A DNA stretch of 64,000 bases from Atherix ibis (lineage: Eukaryota; Arthropoda; Insecta; Diptera; Athericidae): NCBI GenBank assembly GCA_958298945.1, contig OY282605.1, forward strand, positions 31,040,811 through 31,104,810, in the 5' to 3' direction. The notes beneath the pieces were generated by a model. The model did no database searches, was not told the origin of the DNA, and was given only the letters and a program-made list of their open reading frames with translations. Position numbers and translations under genes: made by a program. How positions within the stretch are numbered: the first letter of the stretch is position 1; every line of letters begins with the position of its first letter. Positions 44,394-55,651 of this stretch are shown here, piece after piece.

Positions 44394-45233
44394 CGAGGTC
44401 TGTTCAAAACGTATCGCGAATTTTGTGTTTTTTCAAAAATTATTTATTTATTTATGAATATCTATTTTGTCCCCTTCAAAGCAATCCCCACCAGATATTA
44501 TACATTTGCGCCAACGTTTCAGCTCCTCCTTCGATGTCGTCTTTATCTCTTCAATCGTAGCGTAGCGCCGTCCTTTCATGAGGCTCTTCAGTTTCAGGAA
44601 CAAGAAAAAGTCACAGGGGTACAAATCTGAGGAATACGGTGGCTTCGGCATTATTAGTGTGTTGTTGTTTGGCCAAAAATGTCAAAAGCCAATTTTTGTT
44701 CTTCGACAAAACTTGCGCATAACTTCCAGGTTATATTCCTTATTGACCGTTCTACCCTGTGGCAAGAAATTATGATGCACCACGCCCCTGGAATCGAAGA
44801 AAACTGTAAGCAAAACCTTCACATTCGACCGAACTTAGCACGCTTTTTTCGGTCTTGGCTCGTGCGGCAGCTTCCATTGGGATGATTGAGCTTTGGTTTC
44901 CACGTCATAACCATTCGTCACCATTTATGACCCTCTGGAGCAAATTTGGTACGAATTTCGCGGCGACCCATTTTACGCCAAATCATTGGTAAAAATCGAA
45001 TGGCACGAGCCAGATTCTTTGATCCATTTTTTGGAATGGGCAAAAATCGAAGACGAGCCAAAACACGTGCAAGCAAAGCAGCTGTCAAAAATTAACTGAA
45101 CATTCAAAATGGCCGAACTTATCTGCATAAGTGAGAGACATGAATACCAACATAACACTACCAAAAAATCAAAAAACGAATATACGTAACCCGCGGAAAT
45201 TCAAAATTCGTGATACTTTTTGAACAGACCTCG
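44394..45233 (-). mobile_element. GVQW3-like mariner, nested, internally deleted
   Basis: Ends CGAGGTCTGTTCAAAACGTA and, inverted, CGAGGTCTGTTCAAAAAGTA, with TA flanks at 44392-44393 and 45234-45235. It is the same lineage as 26853-27682 but keeps a true 3' end on the left (…KCIISGGDCFEGDKIDI on the minus strand) and a 5' end on the right. About 0.84 kb, so a third of the gene is missing. Confidence 0.88.
44440..45030 (-). pseudogene. GVQW3-like mariner transposase remnant
   Basis: Minus strand: MDQRIWL at the start, then a decayed middle with VPNLLQRVINGDEW, and an open tail PYSSDLYPCDFFLFLKLKSL (third catalytic Asp kept), GRRYATIEEIKTTSKEELKR, RKCIISGGDCFEGDKIDI. The second Asp box (HHDNA) is deleted. 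Confidence 0.82.
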
Positions 45234-45560
45234 TACATTGAGCTCTATTAATCCACAAGTGACTGTGAAAAAGCCATTGTATCCTCGAAAAGTGATCTTT
45301 AGTGTTGCATTTCGGTCAGAAGAATGAAGAATAAAAGACTTTTAATGTCGACTCTGAGCGCTATGGCCATATAATGTTTTGGACTGAACTTATATATTTT
45401 AGTCTTAATTATATGTGTTTTTAATAAAACGGTTGTATAAGCTACATAACTTGACAAATTTAGTATTTATTGCTCAGAAAGTTTCCAAAACGTATAATTT
45501 TGAGATTTGGTGATGTTAATTGACCTCTAAGATGATGTTTTGGATTTTATTTTGGATATT

Positions 45561-47159
45561 TTCTGTTAGATTTGGCAAAATATCATATTAACAAAGATAG
45601 TTTTTTTTTTAAATCAACAACCGTCAAGTAAAGACCTAATTAAAAACCGAAATATACAAAAAAAAGCTATTAAAAAATGAATCGAGTCCTGGAAGAAATG
45701 TCATCACAGCTATTTGAATAGTATTGTATTTTTTTTTAAAAACATATTCATTAGCTTAAAAATAGTTGTGTTTAATTTATCTTAACTTTTTAAAAGCACA
45801 AAATGAATTATCCTTTAAATAGTAGTTATCCAAAGATATTAGGTGTTTTTTTTTTAAATATATTTTAGTTGGAATAAATTTATAATCAATAAGATTTTAT
45901 TGTTTGTTAAATACTTTTCGAAAAAAATTAATTTTTTAATTTTTTTTATGCCTACTCGAACATATTTATTGAAATTCGCAAATAGTTCTCTAATAATTAT
46001 AAAAAAATTCACTGATTTTGTAATTAGAAAGCCAAATAAATTCAAATGTTTTAATTATACCCAAACTGATTTATTGATTTAGGAGTATTTTGCAACCATT
46101 CCCAATACAACTGTTTTATAGAGCTCCAAAATAACAAATTACAAAATATTCTCTACAAAATGCAAATAAAAAAAAAGTTTTCACCGAAAAATATCATCCA
46201 ACAAAAGTTAATGAATAATTAACTTTTATCATGTGAATACTTTGTTATCTATTTTAAAATATATATACTATAACTTTCGTTTTTTAATATTTTTAGAACA
46301 ATTTATATTCATAAAACTTTTAAAATATTTACAATCGAATATTACAAGTATTAAAAGTACCCAAAAGTAACGCCATATGCATCGACAATTTCAATTTTAT
46401 AACGATACGAGTACGAATATGTACAAAATCTGTTATGCAAATCGCATATACATTTACATTGTTTCCTGTATGTTTACAGTAGCATAGTAGTATTATATAA
46501 AAAAGTTAATATTAATTAAAAATTCAAAGTTTGCCTTTCAGTAATTTTATGCATGTCACCACGTGGTATAATCGAGTAATATGTATAAATACGACTAGTA
46601 ACAGAATTTTACTTAAACAAATCATACGAATAAATTACAAATGGTAAAAATACCCCAAAATACTAGGATATAAATTAAAACACCACCAGCCGAGATTAGT
46701 TATATACGAGTATATTTAGCACGAATAATTTAAAATGTTTAACTTGTTAGAAAATAATTAAAAATTCCTATGATAATTAATTCGTAGACAAATTATTAAT
46801 GCAAAAATTCATATTTTAATACAACAGCAGTCACGTAAATAGTTTACACATTATTCCAATTTTCTTTCCATATAATAAGGCAACGTGCTAATAGTTGAAA
46901 TTTTAAGTGCTCATAAAATAACATAAGATGAATACATGGACTACTGTTAAAAGAACAATATTGTTGATACTTAGAATGGTAATTTTATGTTTTAGCTTAA
47001 GCCACCATTTTGATGCACTAAAAAGCTATTGTAGATAGCCGAAAAAAGTTTATGCAATTAACTTAATTACAAAATTTATAAGTTTCTCTACATTAACATG
47101 GTTTTTATTAAGACCAGTACTCGTTTTAAACATCTCTAATAGTGTTACAGAATCTGAAC
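45561..47159. other. AT-rich DNA with nothing recognised
   Basis: No motifs or terminal repeats that I can support. Confidence 0.4.
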
Positions 47160-49260
47160 AAAATCATTATTTTATTTTTATTTAAAATTATTTTTGCCGT
47201 TAGAATTTTCAGCATAAATGTACATTAGAAATTTTTAGTAAAAATCTTATATATAAATTTTTTTCAGTAACCTTTTTTTGCATTAGAAGTTTTAAGTCAA
47301 AATTTTCAGGAAACTGTTTTTCAGCAAAAATTTTCAGTAAAAATTGTTTTCAGTAAAATTTTTTAGTAAACATTTTTTTAGTAACAATTTTCCGTAAAAA
47401 TTTTTTGCACAGTAAAAATTTTCAGTACAATTTTGTTCAGTAAAAATGTTTATTAATACCAACAAAGTAAAGACATCTTTTAATTCAATTTATGTCCCAA
47501 AAATTTCCGGTAGGATCTAATTTACAATTTTGTTCAGTAAAAATGTTTATTAAAAAACTTTTCCATTAAAAATGTTAATTAAAAATTTCAGTGAACATTT
47601 TTGTCAGTAAAAATTTTTTAGTAAAAAGTTTTGGTAAAAATTTATTTCAGTAACATTTTTTTCACTCAAGATTTTAGTAAACATTTTTTTCAGTAACAAT
47701 TTTCAGTAAAAATTTTTGTACAGTAAAAATTTTAATGGAAATTTTATTCAGTAAAAATTTGTTCAGTAAGAATTTTGTTCAATAAATATTTTTCAGGAAG
47801 AATTTTGTTCAGTAAAAGTTTTCGGTAAATTTTTTTTTAGTAAAAATTTTCAGTAAAATTGTTTTCAGTAAAAATTTTTAGCAAACATTTATTTAGTAAC
47901 AATTTTCCGTAAAAAAATTTTGCACAGTAAAAATTTTCAGTACAATTTTGTTCAGTAACAATGTTTATTAAAAAAATTTTCCAGTAAAAATGTTAATTAA
48001 AAATTTTTTTCAGTAAAAATTTCAGTGAACATTTTTGTCAGTAAAAATTTTCAGGATAAAGTTTCGGTAAAAATTTTTTTCAGTAACATTTTTTTCAGTC
48101 AAGATTTTAGTAAACATTTTTTTCAGTAACAATTTTCAGTAAAAATTTTTGTACATTTTTTCAGTAAGAATTTTGTTCAATAAAATTTTTTTCAGTAACA
48201 ATTTTATTCAGTAAAAATTTTCGGTAAAAAATTTTTTACTGAAACAATTTTTACTGTAAATTTTTACTGAATCAAATTTCCATTAAAATTTTTAATGTAC
48301 AAAAATTAACATTAAAACATTTTAATGGATAAAATTTCATTTTTTTAGTAACAATTTTCCGTCAAAATTTTCAGTACAATTTTGTTCAGTAAAAATGTTT
48401 ATTAAAAAATTTTTCCAGTAAAAATGATAATTAACAATTCCAGTGAACATTTTTTTCAGTAAACATTTTCATTAAACATTTTCCAGTAAAACGTTTTGGT
48501 AAAAAAATTTTTCAGTAAAAATTTTCAATAAATTTTGTTAGTAAAAATTTGCAGTAAAAATTTTGTCCAGTAAAAATTTTCAGAAAAATTTTGTTCAGTA
48601 AAAATTTTATTCAGTAAAAATTTTTTCAGTAAAATTTTTTCAGTAAGAACTTTGTTCAGTAAATAAACAAAATTCTTAATAAAATTCTCAGTAAATATTT
48701 TTTTCAGTGAATATTTTTGTCAGTAAAAATTTTTCCTGTAAAAATTTTCATTATCAATTTTTTTTTAGTTTAAATTTTAAGCAAAAATTATTTCATTCAA
48801 AATTTTCAGTAAACATTTTCATTAAACTTTTTTTTAGTCAGAACTTTCAGTAAAAATTGTTTGCAGTAAAAATTTTTAGTAAACATTTTTTTTAGTATCA
48901 ATTTTCAGTAACAATTTTTTGTACAGTAAAAATGTTCAGTAAATTTTTTCAGTAAAAATTTGCGGTGAAAATTTTATTCAGTAAAAATGTTCAGTTAAAA
49001 TTTTTTTCCAGCAAAAAGGTTCGTTAAAAATTTTAGTGAACAACAATTTTTTTTCAGTCAAAATTTCAGTTACCAATTTTTCATTAACAATTTTTTTTCA
49101 GTAAAAATTATTTTACTCAAAATTTTCAATTAATTTTTTTTAGCAAATATTTTCAATAAAAATTTTTTTCGGTAAAAAGTTTCAGTAAAAATTTTCAATA
49201 AAAAATTTATCGGGAAAAATTTTTAATCAAAATTTTTAATAAAAGTTTTTAGTATAAAAA
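47160..49260. repeat. About 2.1-kb degenerate CAGTAAAAATTTT array
   Basis: Nearly the whole stretch is built from variants of a unit of about 13-20 bases, typically TTTTCAGTAAAAATTTT or TTTTTTCAGTAACAATTTTC. Larger units repeat within it: the block CAGTAACAATTTTCAGTAAA recurs, and the series AATTTTGTTCAGTAAAAATG followed by TTTATTAAAAA appears at about 47430, 47525, 47946 and 48371. One internal part near 48220-48330 reads in the opposite sense (TTTTTACTGAA). It encodes nothing. It is old enough to be degenerate at almost every unit. Confidence 0.93.
47456..47523. repeat. 68-bp patch copied into the array
   Basis: 66 of 68 bases equal 43788-43855, same orientation. It is bracketed by a 29-bp direct duplication of array sequence (47427-47455 and 47524-47552, ACAATTTTGTTCAGTAAAAA and onward). 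Confidence 0.95.
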
Positions 49261-50664
49261 AATAACCAAAAAATATTTTCTTAAGAAAAATGCAAAATTT
49301 TTCAATAAAAAGAAACGTTTTACATTAATTTTTTATCCTTTCAAATAAAAATTTTTATAGCAACAGTTGTGATTTTTTCTCAATTCGTACAAAAATAAAC
49401 TTTTAATTTTATTAAATAAGAATAAATTTTTTGTACATACACCAAGAAAAAAAATTAATAAAATATCGATTTCAATTAATTTGCCTTTATTTAATAGCCA
49501 TATAGTCAGTATTTATATTCAGTTTGGGTAATAAAGCTGAATAACATTGATTAGAAACGATTTTGAATCTGGATAAAGTTCAAGAAAATTGTGTGTGAGA
49601 GTGGCTGCCATCTGAGAAATGATTCTAGGGACGAAAGCTGGTATATTTTAATCGAGCAATTTATCACTTCCGGCCTTTGATAATAAATAATAAAATCCAA
49701 TATAATAAAATATAATATAAATTGCAATCCAATTTGTTTTAAAATCGCTTCGGCCATTTAACTTGAACCATTCAACTGTGAACTTTTATTAAAGGAATTA
49801 TTAAGTGTCACGTTCAATTATCCGCATCGAATCACCATGTTCGATCATAACACGTACTTTAATATTGAAAATAAGATGTTTACACTTATTTTCGTGTTCT
49901 CCTAAAAATAACTATAAAATAATTTAATAGTAATATTATTTTTAACTACTCTGTACCCAATAAATTTACGTTGTTGATTTTGTTCTCTTCTACAAATCAT
50001 GCAAATATCATAAATAAATCCTATTTTTAGTCAATTCGTCGTAAAATTCATTTAGAACTTACTTAAGCTACGATAGTATCTTAAAGGTAATAAAATCTAA
50101 TTTACCGAATTATCTATTAGATTCAGCTCACTTATTTCGACCATTAATCTAACTAGTAAACATTATTATTTATTGTTTCTTTAAATGTTTATTTATTACT
50201 TTTTTAATGTACTAGTAAATGTATTCTTTAAGACTCTTATAGAATGGGTAATTTCGTAAGCAAAAGTGTTATAATTTTTGATCCTAAATCAAATCGAAAT
50301 TCGAATAGAAATATAATACTTATTTTTATATTCACGTAGAACTATTTGGTATGTACATTTTCCTTTAAATTATTACTGCTACTAAAATATTTAAAAGATA
50401 TTTAAAAGATTGAACTTTTATTGAGTTTTTTTTTTTATTATCAAAAAAGTGTTGATTAGTTTTAAACAGTGTTCTTTGCTCATAAATTTAAAGTCAGGAA
50501 TAGATACACTTAATTTCGTTAACTATATATATTTACTGATAATGAGAATTATTATAACAAAATTGCAATCAAGAGGAAATGTTCCCTTGCGCTTGTGCTT
50601 TTTTAAAAATTATATTATTACCAAAAAAAAATTTTAAAAATTATTAAAAAAGTTTGGGAATCTT
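49261..50664. other. AT-rich DNA with nothing recognised
   Basis: No transposon ends or protein motifs. The frame at 49551-49757 (minus) shows no domain. Confidence 0.4.
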
Positions 50665-51260
50665 TCCTGATTAATGCAAAAATAGAGAATTATCCAATTT
50701 GCATTTTAGAAAGTAAAATTCAATAATATAACTTCTGAATTCAATTTTATATAAAGTTTTTTTTAATTCTACTTATAAATTTTTGCCATTTTGTAATTAT
50801 TATAATAAATTGTACAAAAGTTCTTGCAGGACTCTATCCTATTAAAGTAATTTTTTAATGAATTTGTTGCACATTCCGTGCTGTAATTCGGCTATTACTT
50901 GACGCATATTGCTTTTAAAATGCTTTTTAATTTAAAAATTTTGTATATAAATATAATTTTTTATGTAGTTTTACAAGAAAATGTTTAACGCCACAAATTG
51001 CATGATCTTGGAGGTCAGTTGATATTACCAAACCTTAAAATTACGCATCCTGGCAGTTATTCGCTCAATTTTTCATAATGTGTAGCTTGGGGTATAAACT
51101 TGTAAAAAACCACATATAATAAAAATTAAAATCTTTAAGTTAAGTTTTAAAAAAAAGTTGATAATCATACGATTATAGTGCTCAGAATATGACTTTTTAA
51201 TAATTATATGTAGATTTTTAGAGGTTTTTATAAGATAATTTTACATATTTACGTATTCAC
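50665..51260 (+). repeat. Rpt-A dispersed repeat
   Basis: Block order as at 34970: GAATTATCCAATTTGCATTT, 'GTTCTTGCAGGACTCTATCC', 'GCTGTAATTCGGCTATTACT', 'GCATGATCTTGGAGGTCAGT' with 'GATATTACCAAACC' and 'ACGCATCCTGGCAGTTATTC', then 'AAATTAAAATCTTTAAGTTA' and 'GTTGATAATCATACGATTAT' plus 'AGTGCTCAGAATATGAC'. It has all the middle blocks and no coding frame. Confidence 0.6.
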
Positions 51261-53058
51261 TAGTTTAAATTTTTTTCTCCGAATAAGTTTAAAGTTTTGA
51301 TTAAAATAGTATTTTTTATTTTGCAATTCTAATATTCTATGGGGACGTTTTTATTTATAATTCTAATATAAATATTGTGGTATAAGAATTTATGATGGAC
51401 TACAAATATGATGAATGAGCTAATTTTTCAACATCAACGTAACCATTAGACTAGACATAATTTTTCATCTGATCATCATACTTCACCTACAATATTATTG
51501 ATCTGAATAAAGGGCAGGCTAAATACATAAAGAAGCTAACAGAAGAGAAACAAAAAATTATAAAATAAAAAGAAAATTAATAGAAGAAAAAAAATAACGC
51601 TGTGTTGGGTGGAAATTTCTTTTAGGTTTTTGGCGTTCTGATTTTTGAATTTATAAAACTTTCGAAAACGCTCCTTGAATACTTAATTAGCTATTCGCGA
51701 GAGAAAAGGTCTTTAAAAGACATTTTTCTTTGACATCAACTTTTTACGCTTATAATAAGGTATTCCTCTAAGGACAAGAAAATGTGAATACCTGAGTTGA
51801 ATGCATACATACAAAACTGTGGTTAATTTATAATCGAAATTGTATTGTTGGTGTGAATGAGTTATTTTTACACCATTCTATGCGTGTGTGTATTTGTGTG
51901 TATATGACAGGTTTCCATTTCGATATAGTAGCAGAAGAAGGGATAAAATTGGTATTTTTCACGTCAACTTAATAATAAATTGGCCACATAATGGTTCCCA
52001 ATTGTTATTTTTTCTTTACTGCCCTTAATTTTCTTCACTTCGCGTTCAACTTAACTGGTCCTTAGTAAGCGTTTTCTTCGTTCGTATTGTCCATTATGCT
52101 GGTTTGGGGGTTGAAGTTGGTGATGGTAGGTTGGTACATTCGATTTTTCTATACATGAAGTGGGATTATTTTTAATTGAGTGATTTTGTGATTTGTGTGA
52201 GTCTTTTTTTAGACTAATATCATACAATTTTACCATCGACTTTCAATTCTTCTATTCACGCTAAATACGAATATAACACAGTCGCATATATATACTGATA
52301 AATGTTGAACCGTTTATGTACTCGTAAGCCAACCAACATACAATATATGCTTCAACAATATTTTCACCAAATACTATTATGGTAAATCGAAAAATTGACA
52401 TAAATATATACATACACACGACCATATATAAATTTCCTATTTATTAAATGACATTAAGCTATCAAGATAATAAATCATCATCGTAATAAAACGTGTGTTT
52501 TGCTATAAAAACTGAATAGTTATGCGGGAAATATGGCAATATAACGGCCTCTGAGTATTCTCCATTAAATAATATATATTGGCAAATTTGAAAAATTTCG
52601 TTCGCTCAACTTTTGTGTACTACTCTTGTACTCATATATTGAATTTATTACCCTTCCGAATATTGTATGGCGATGAATGAATGATATAAAAAAGGAAGTC
52701 CTTTTTTTCGATAATAGACTATTTCACGTAGGCAATTTCAATTTACTTGTAAATATAGGACCAAGAATTATGTTGGTTTTTTTTTTTTGAATAACATATT
52801 TAATTTATAGTTATTTTTTAAAATTACATCTCATATATTAAAGGTTTTCCAAAAGAAAAAAAAATAATAAAAGAAAATAAACAACCCAAAAAAATAGATC
52901 ATTTTCATTAAATTTTACTAAAATTAAATATTGTTATTTGTAAGAAAATTAAAGAATCAATTGTAAAATATTCTATAATTTTTCGACATTTTTGTTTTGT
53001 TTATAAATATTAAGACATTCAACAAAAAAAATAATGTATGCCTAGTAAGCTTAGGGTA
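51261..53058. other. AT-rich DNA with nothing recognised
   Basis: A minus-strand frame at 52051-52236 ends in protein-like text (YHHQLQPPNQHNGQYERRKR) but has no splice signals that I can support and no known domain. Confidence 0.3.
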
Positions 53059-53060
53059 TA

Positions 53061-53545
53061 CCAGGGGTATAAGCTTAAATCCGCTGTTTGGTCATAGATA
53101 GTGAGCGTATTACTCGTAAGCTAGCATGGGCACGCCATATTTTTTTTTTATGAGTTTAACATCTGTAAACATTAATTAGTGTACATTCTCAGCAATTTCG
53201 TACAATAATATACATTTTTCCTTTGGTAATCATGTCTAGTTTTGTTCCAGAAAAAGAGCATATTACGGGAAGCTCTGCTTTTCTGCTTCAATTTGAAGAA
53301 ATCGGCTGCCAAATCGCATCAAATGCTTATGAAGGCCTATGGTGACAGTGATTTATCGGAAACAACGTGCCGAGATTGGTTTCCTCCAAGCGTGAAAATC
53401 GGCTTAGGAAGGTTGAGGACCATCAATTGCAGGCTCTTTTGGACGAAGACGATATCAAATCGCAAAAAATGCTCGCAGAGCTTTGGGTATTACTCAACCA
53501 ACCATTTCCATGCCTTGTTATTGTCATTGTTTCGCCTTGTTATAA
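53061..53545 (+). mobile_element. Mos1-like (mauritiana group) mariner, 5' fragment
   Basis: The left end CCAGGGGTATAAGC after TA (53059-53060) resembles the Mos1 terminal repeat, followed by a leader and the transposase start. The right end is not certain. A weak candidate (inverted GCAGGTGAATT before TA at about 53602) would make it a 0.54-kb deletion derivative. Confidence 0.7.
53232..53545 (+). pseudogene. Mos1-like transposase N-terminal fragment
   Basis: ATG at 53232: MSSFVPEKE, then a 1-base shift into ALLFCFNLKKSAAKSHQML and KAYGDSDLSETTCRDWF (first helix-turn-helix). After a deletion and another shift comes VEDHQLQALLDEDDIKSQKM followed by LAELW (second helix-turn-helix). The catalytic core is absent. 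The wording is that of the mauritiana subfamily and unlike every other mariner in the window. Confidence 0.85.
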
Positions 53546-53689
53546 TATCCAATGCTGACGGCAAATTCAGTGCAGCTTTGCAGCCCCCCAATTCACCTGC
53601 TAATTAATTAACTTAAAAGGTTGTGGGGAATAAACATCCAATGAAGTTCCTCCTGCTAGCGTGTGTTTCAGTTTAGGCCTCAGTATTTT

Positions 53690-55180
53690 AGTATATCACG
53701 CGACCAATGACGCTTAAGTCTTCGATGGGTATTTCTAGGGAAGAAAATGGAGGATAGTTCTTGAACAAGAGGATTATTATGATTGAGGACATGGGAACGG
53801 AACTTTTTATAGCGAGATACTGCCACATCAAAAACAAATGGGACTTTAAGATCACAATGAATAACAGTATTGCGAACATAAAAGGGGGCATCGACAATTG
53901 TACGGAGTATTTTTGATTGAAGGGATTGGATTCGACGGGAATTACAGTAGAAAGCTCAGTAGATCCCCAGAGTTCTAGTCCGTATGTCGATATGGGTTTC
54001 AGTAAGGTATTGTGTAACAGTACTTTGCTGTCTATAGTAAGTTTGGAACGTTTGTCTAGAAGTCGAAGTAGTCTTTTAAGTCTTGTATGTGGGTTCCATG
54101 TCAAGCGTTTGCCTAAGTACAGTCCTAGGTACCGAGCTTCGGTGTGTTGAGGTATGGCACTACCAATAAGGTATATGGGAGGGCATGTCTCACGACGGAG
54201 AGTAAAAGTTACCTGGATAGATTTACGTTCATTGACTTTTATTCTCCACTTAGTAAACCAGTTCTGGAGTGTTTGGATTTGGATTTGGAGAGTTGCGGAA
54301 GCATGTTGGGAATTTTCGCTGGATGCAAGGCAGACCGTATCATCGGCGTATGTAGCAAAGAAGGTATTAAGGCAGATTGGGATATCAGATGTGTAAATGT
54401 TGTAGAGGATGGGTCCAAGTATGCTACCCTGAGGAACCCCAGCCAATATCGGAGAGGTATTGGAGAGTTCGTTGGATTCATTTACTTGGAAGTGTCGGTT
54501 GGAAAGGAATGATCTTAGGACTAGGAAATAGGTGGAAGGAAGGAAACTCTTGAGTGGAGTGCTCGGCGCGGAAACCAAATTGGTGATTAGGAATTAAATT
54601 TGAAGATTCGTGAAGAGGATGTAAGCGGCGAAGGACGATTTTTTCAAAGATTTTTGAGAGTACTGGGAGAAGACATATTGGCCTGTAGGAAGTGTGGTGG
54701 TTTATTGGTTTATTGGGCTTAGGGATCATTGAAATGATGGCAAATTTCCAGAGGATTAGGAAATGTGTTGTTCTAAGGATGGAGTTATATATTATGGCAA
54801 GGAACACTATTGCTCTTTTAGGGAGTTGTTAGATTATATTGGAGGTAATCAGATCATAGCCAGGAGTTTTGTTTTTGGGAAAGAGCTTGATTAAATTGGC
54901 AACTTCGGAAGGAGTGATTGCCTTAGGTGGAAGACTCATGGGTAAGGGAATGGATAGTTCCGTCTCAATTATAGTGCAATAAGTCCTGTCTAATATGTCC
55001 TCATGTAGAGTAAATGTTTGTGCAAGGTGTTCAGCAAAAGCGTCTGCTTTATGTTTGTCCGTTTTGGCCCAGGTTCCATCAGTTTTTCGCAAAGGATGCT
55101 TTGTTTTTCTATTAGATAGTATTTGTCTTGTAGCAGTCCACAAAGTTCTGTTTCTCATTAGGGTTGAAGTGTAGTTTCTG
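53690..55180 (-). pseudogene. Jockey-clade non-LTR reverse transcriptase, deleted and frameshifted
   Basis: Minus strand, 5' to 3': RNRTLWTATRQILSNRKTKH with KTPGYDLITSNII (pre-RT), IISMIPKPNKPINHHTSYRP, ICLLPVLSKIFEKIVLRRL, NHQFGFRAEHSTQ, a deletion, KSFLPSTYFLVLRSFLSNRH, AGVPQGSILGPILYNIYTSD, FATYADDTVCLAS (YADD catalytic box intact), thumb text VNERKSIQVTFTLRR and RYLGLYLGKRLTWNPH, and the tail IPIEDLSVIGRVIY. The deletion joins HSTQ to the KSFLP region and removes motif A (family text A-F-D-R-V-W) with the first catalytic Asp. The endonuclease and ORF1 are missing. No A-tail or target duplication found. Confidence 0.9.
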
Positions 55181-55204
55181 AAACGTTCTGTATTGTATTT
55201 TGTG

Positions 55205-55650
55205 ATTTTATTTTCTATTTAAAATTGAAATTTTTTTCTATGCATAATTTTTTTTAAATTATAATAAATGGATAAGTTTAAAAATATTTGCATTAGTTCT
55301 TATGATAAATTGTATTGGAAAATGTTACTCGAATGCATATGATTTAAGATTATCTGAAAAAAAAATCAATAAGACATTCGATTATAGTAGAATTTTAATG
55401 CATTTATAGAATTTTATATATATTTTTTTTTAATAAAATTTTTACTGAAATATTTTTTCTTTTCTCCATGACCACTTCCAGTTATTTTGTGGCAACTTGA
55501 GGGCTCTATACTGTACCAAATATGCCAGTATGGCTAAATCAGAACATTATAAGTAATAAAAAATATAATGCATTTGTGTTTATATAATGATTTCAAGTTT
55601 AATGATTATATCAGTGTATAAAAAGTTAAAAATGTGTTATTGTACTTTGT
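55205..55650. other. Nothing recognised
   Basis: AT-rich DNA between a Jockey-clade copy and a mariner. Confidence 0.4.
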
Positions 55651-55651
55651 A

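Larger units (their letters stand above)
44290..45560 (+). pseudogene. DD41D transposase relic split by a GVQW3-like mariner
   Basis: Left piece: FIMDEAHFSIG with VNKQNCHI (first catalytic Asp box, Asp kept). Right piece from 45236: SSINPQVTVEKPLYPRKVIF, SVAFRSEE, SERYGHIMFWTEL, then NGCISYIT (second box, Asp lost), LLLRKFPKRIILRFGDVN. Aligned with the DD41D reading, the two pieces are contiguous. No inverted ends of the host element were found. Confidence 0.75.

Noticed and set aside
47160..49260. CRISPR-like spaced repeats
   Set aside because: The array has no unique spacers of constant length and no conserved direct repeat, and the sequence is eukaryotic.
52051..52236. Minus-strand frame with protein-like ending as an exon
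   Set aside because: No donor or acceptor site where expected and no recognisable domain.
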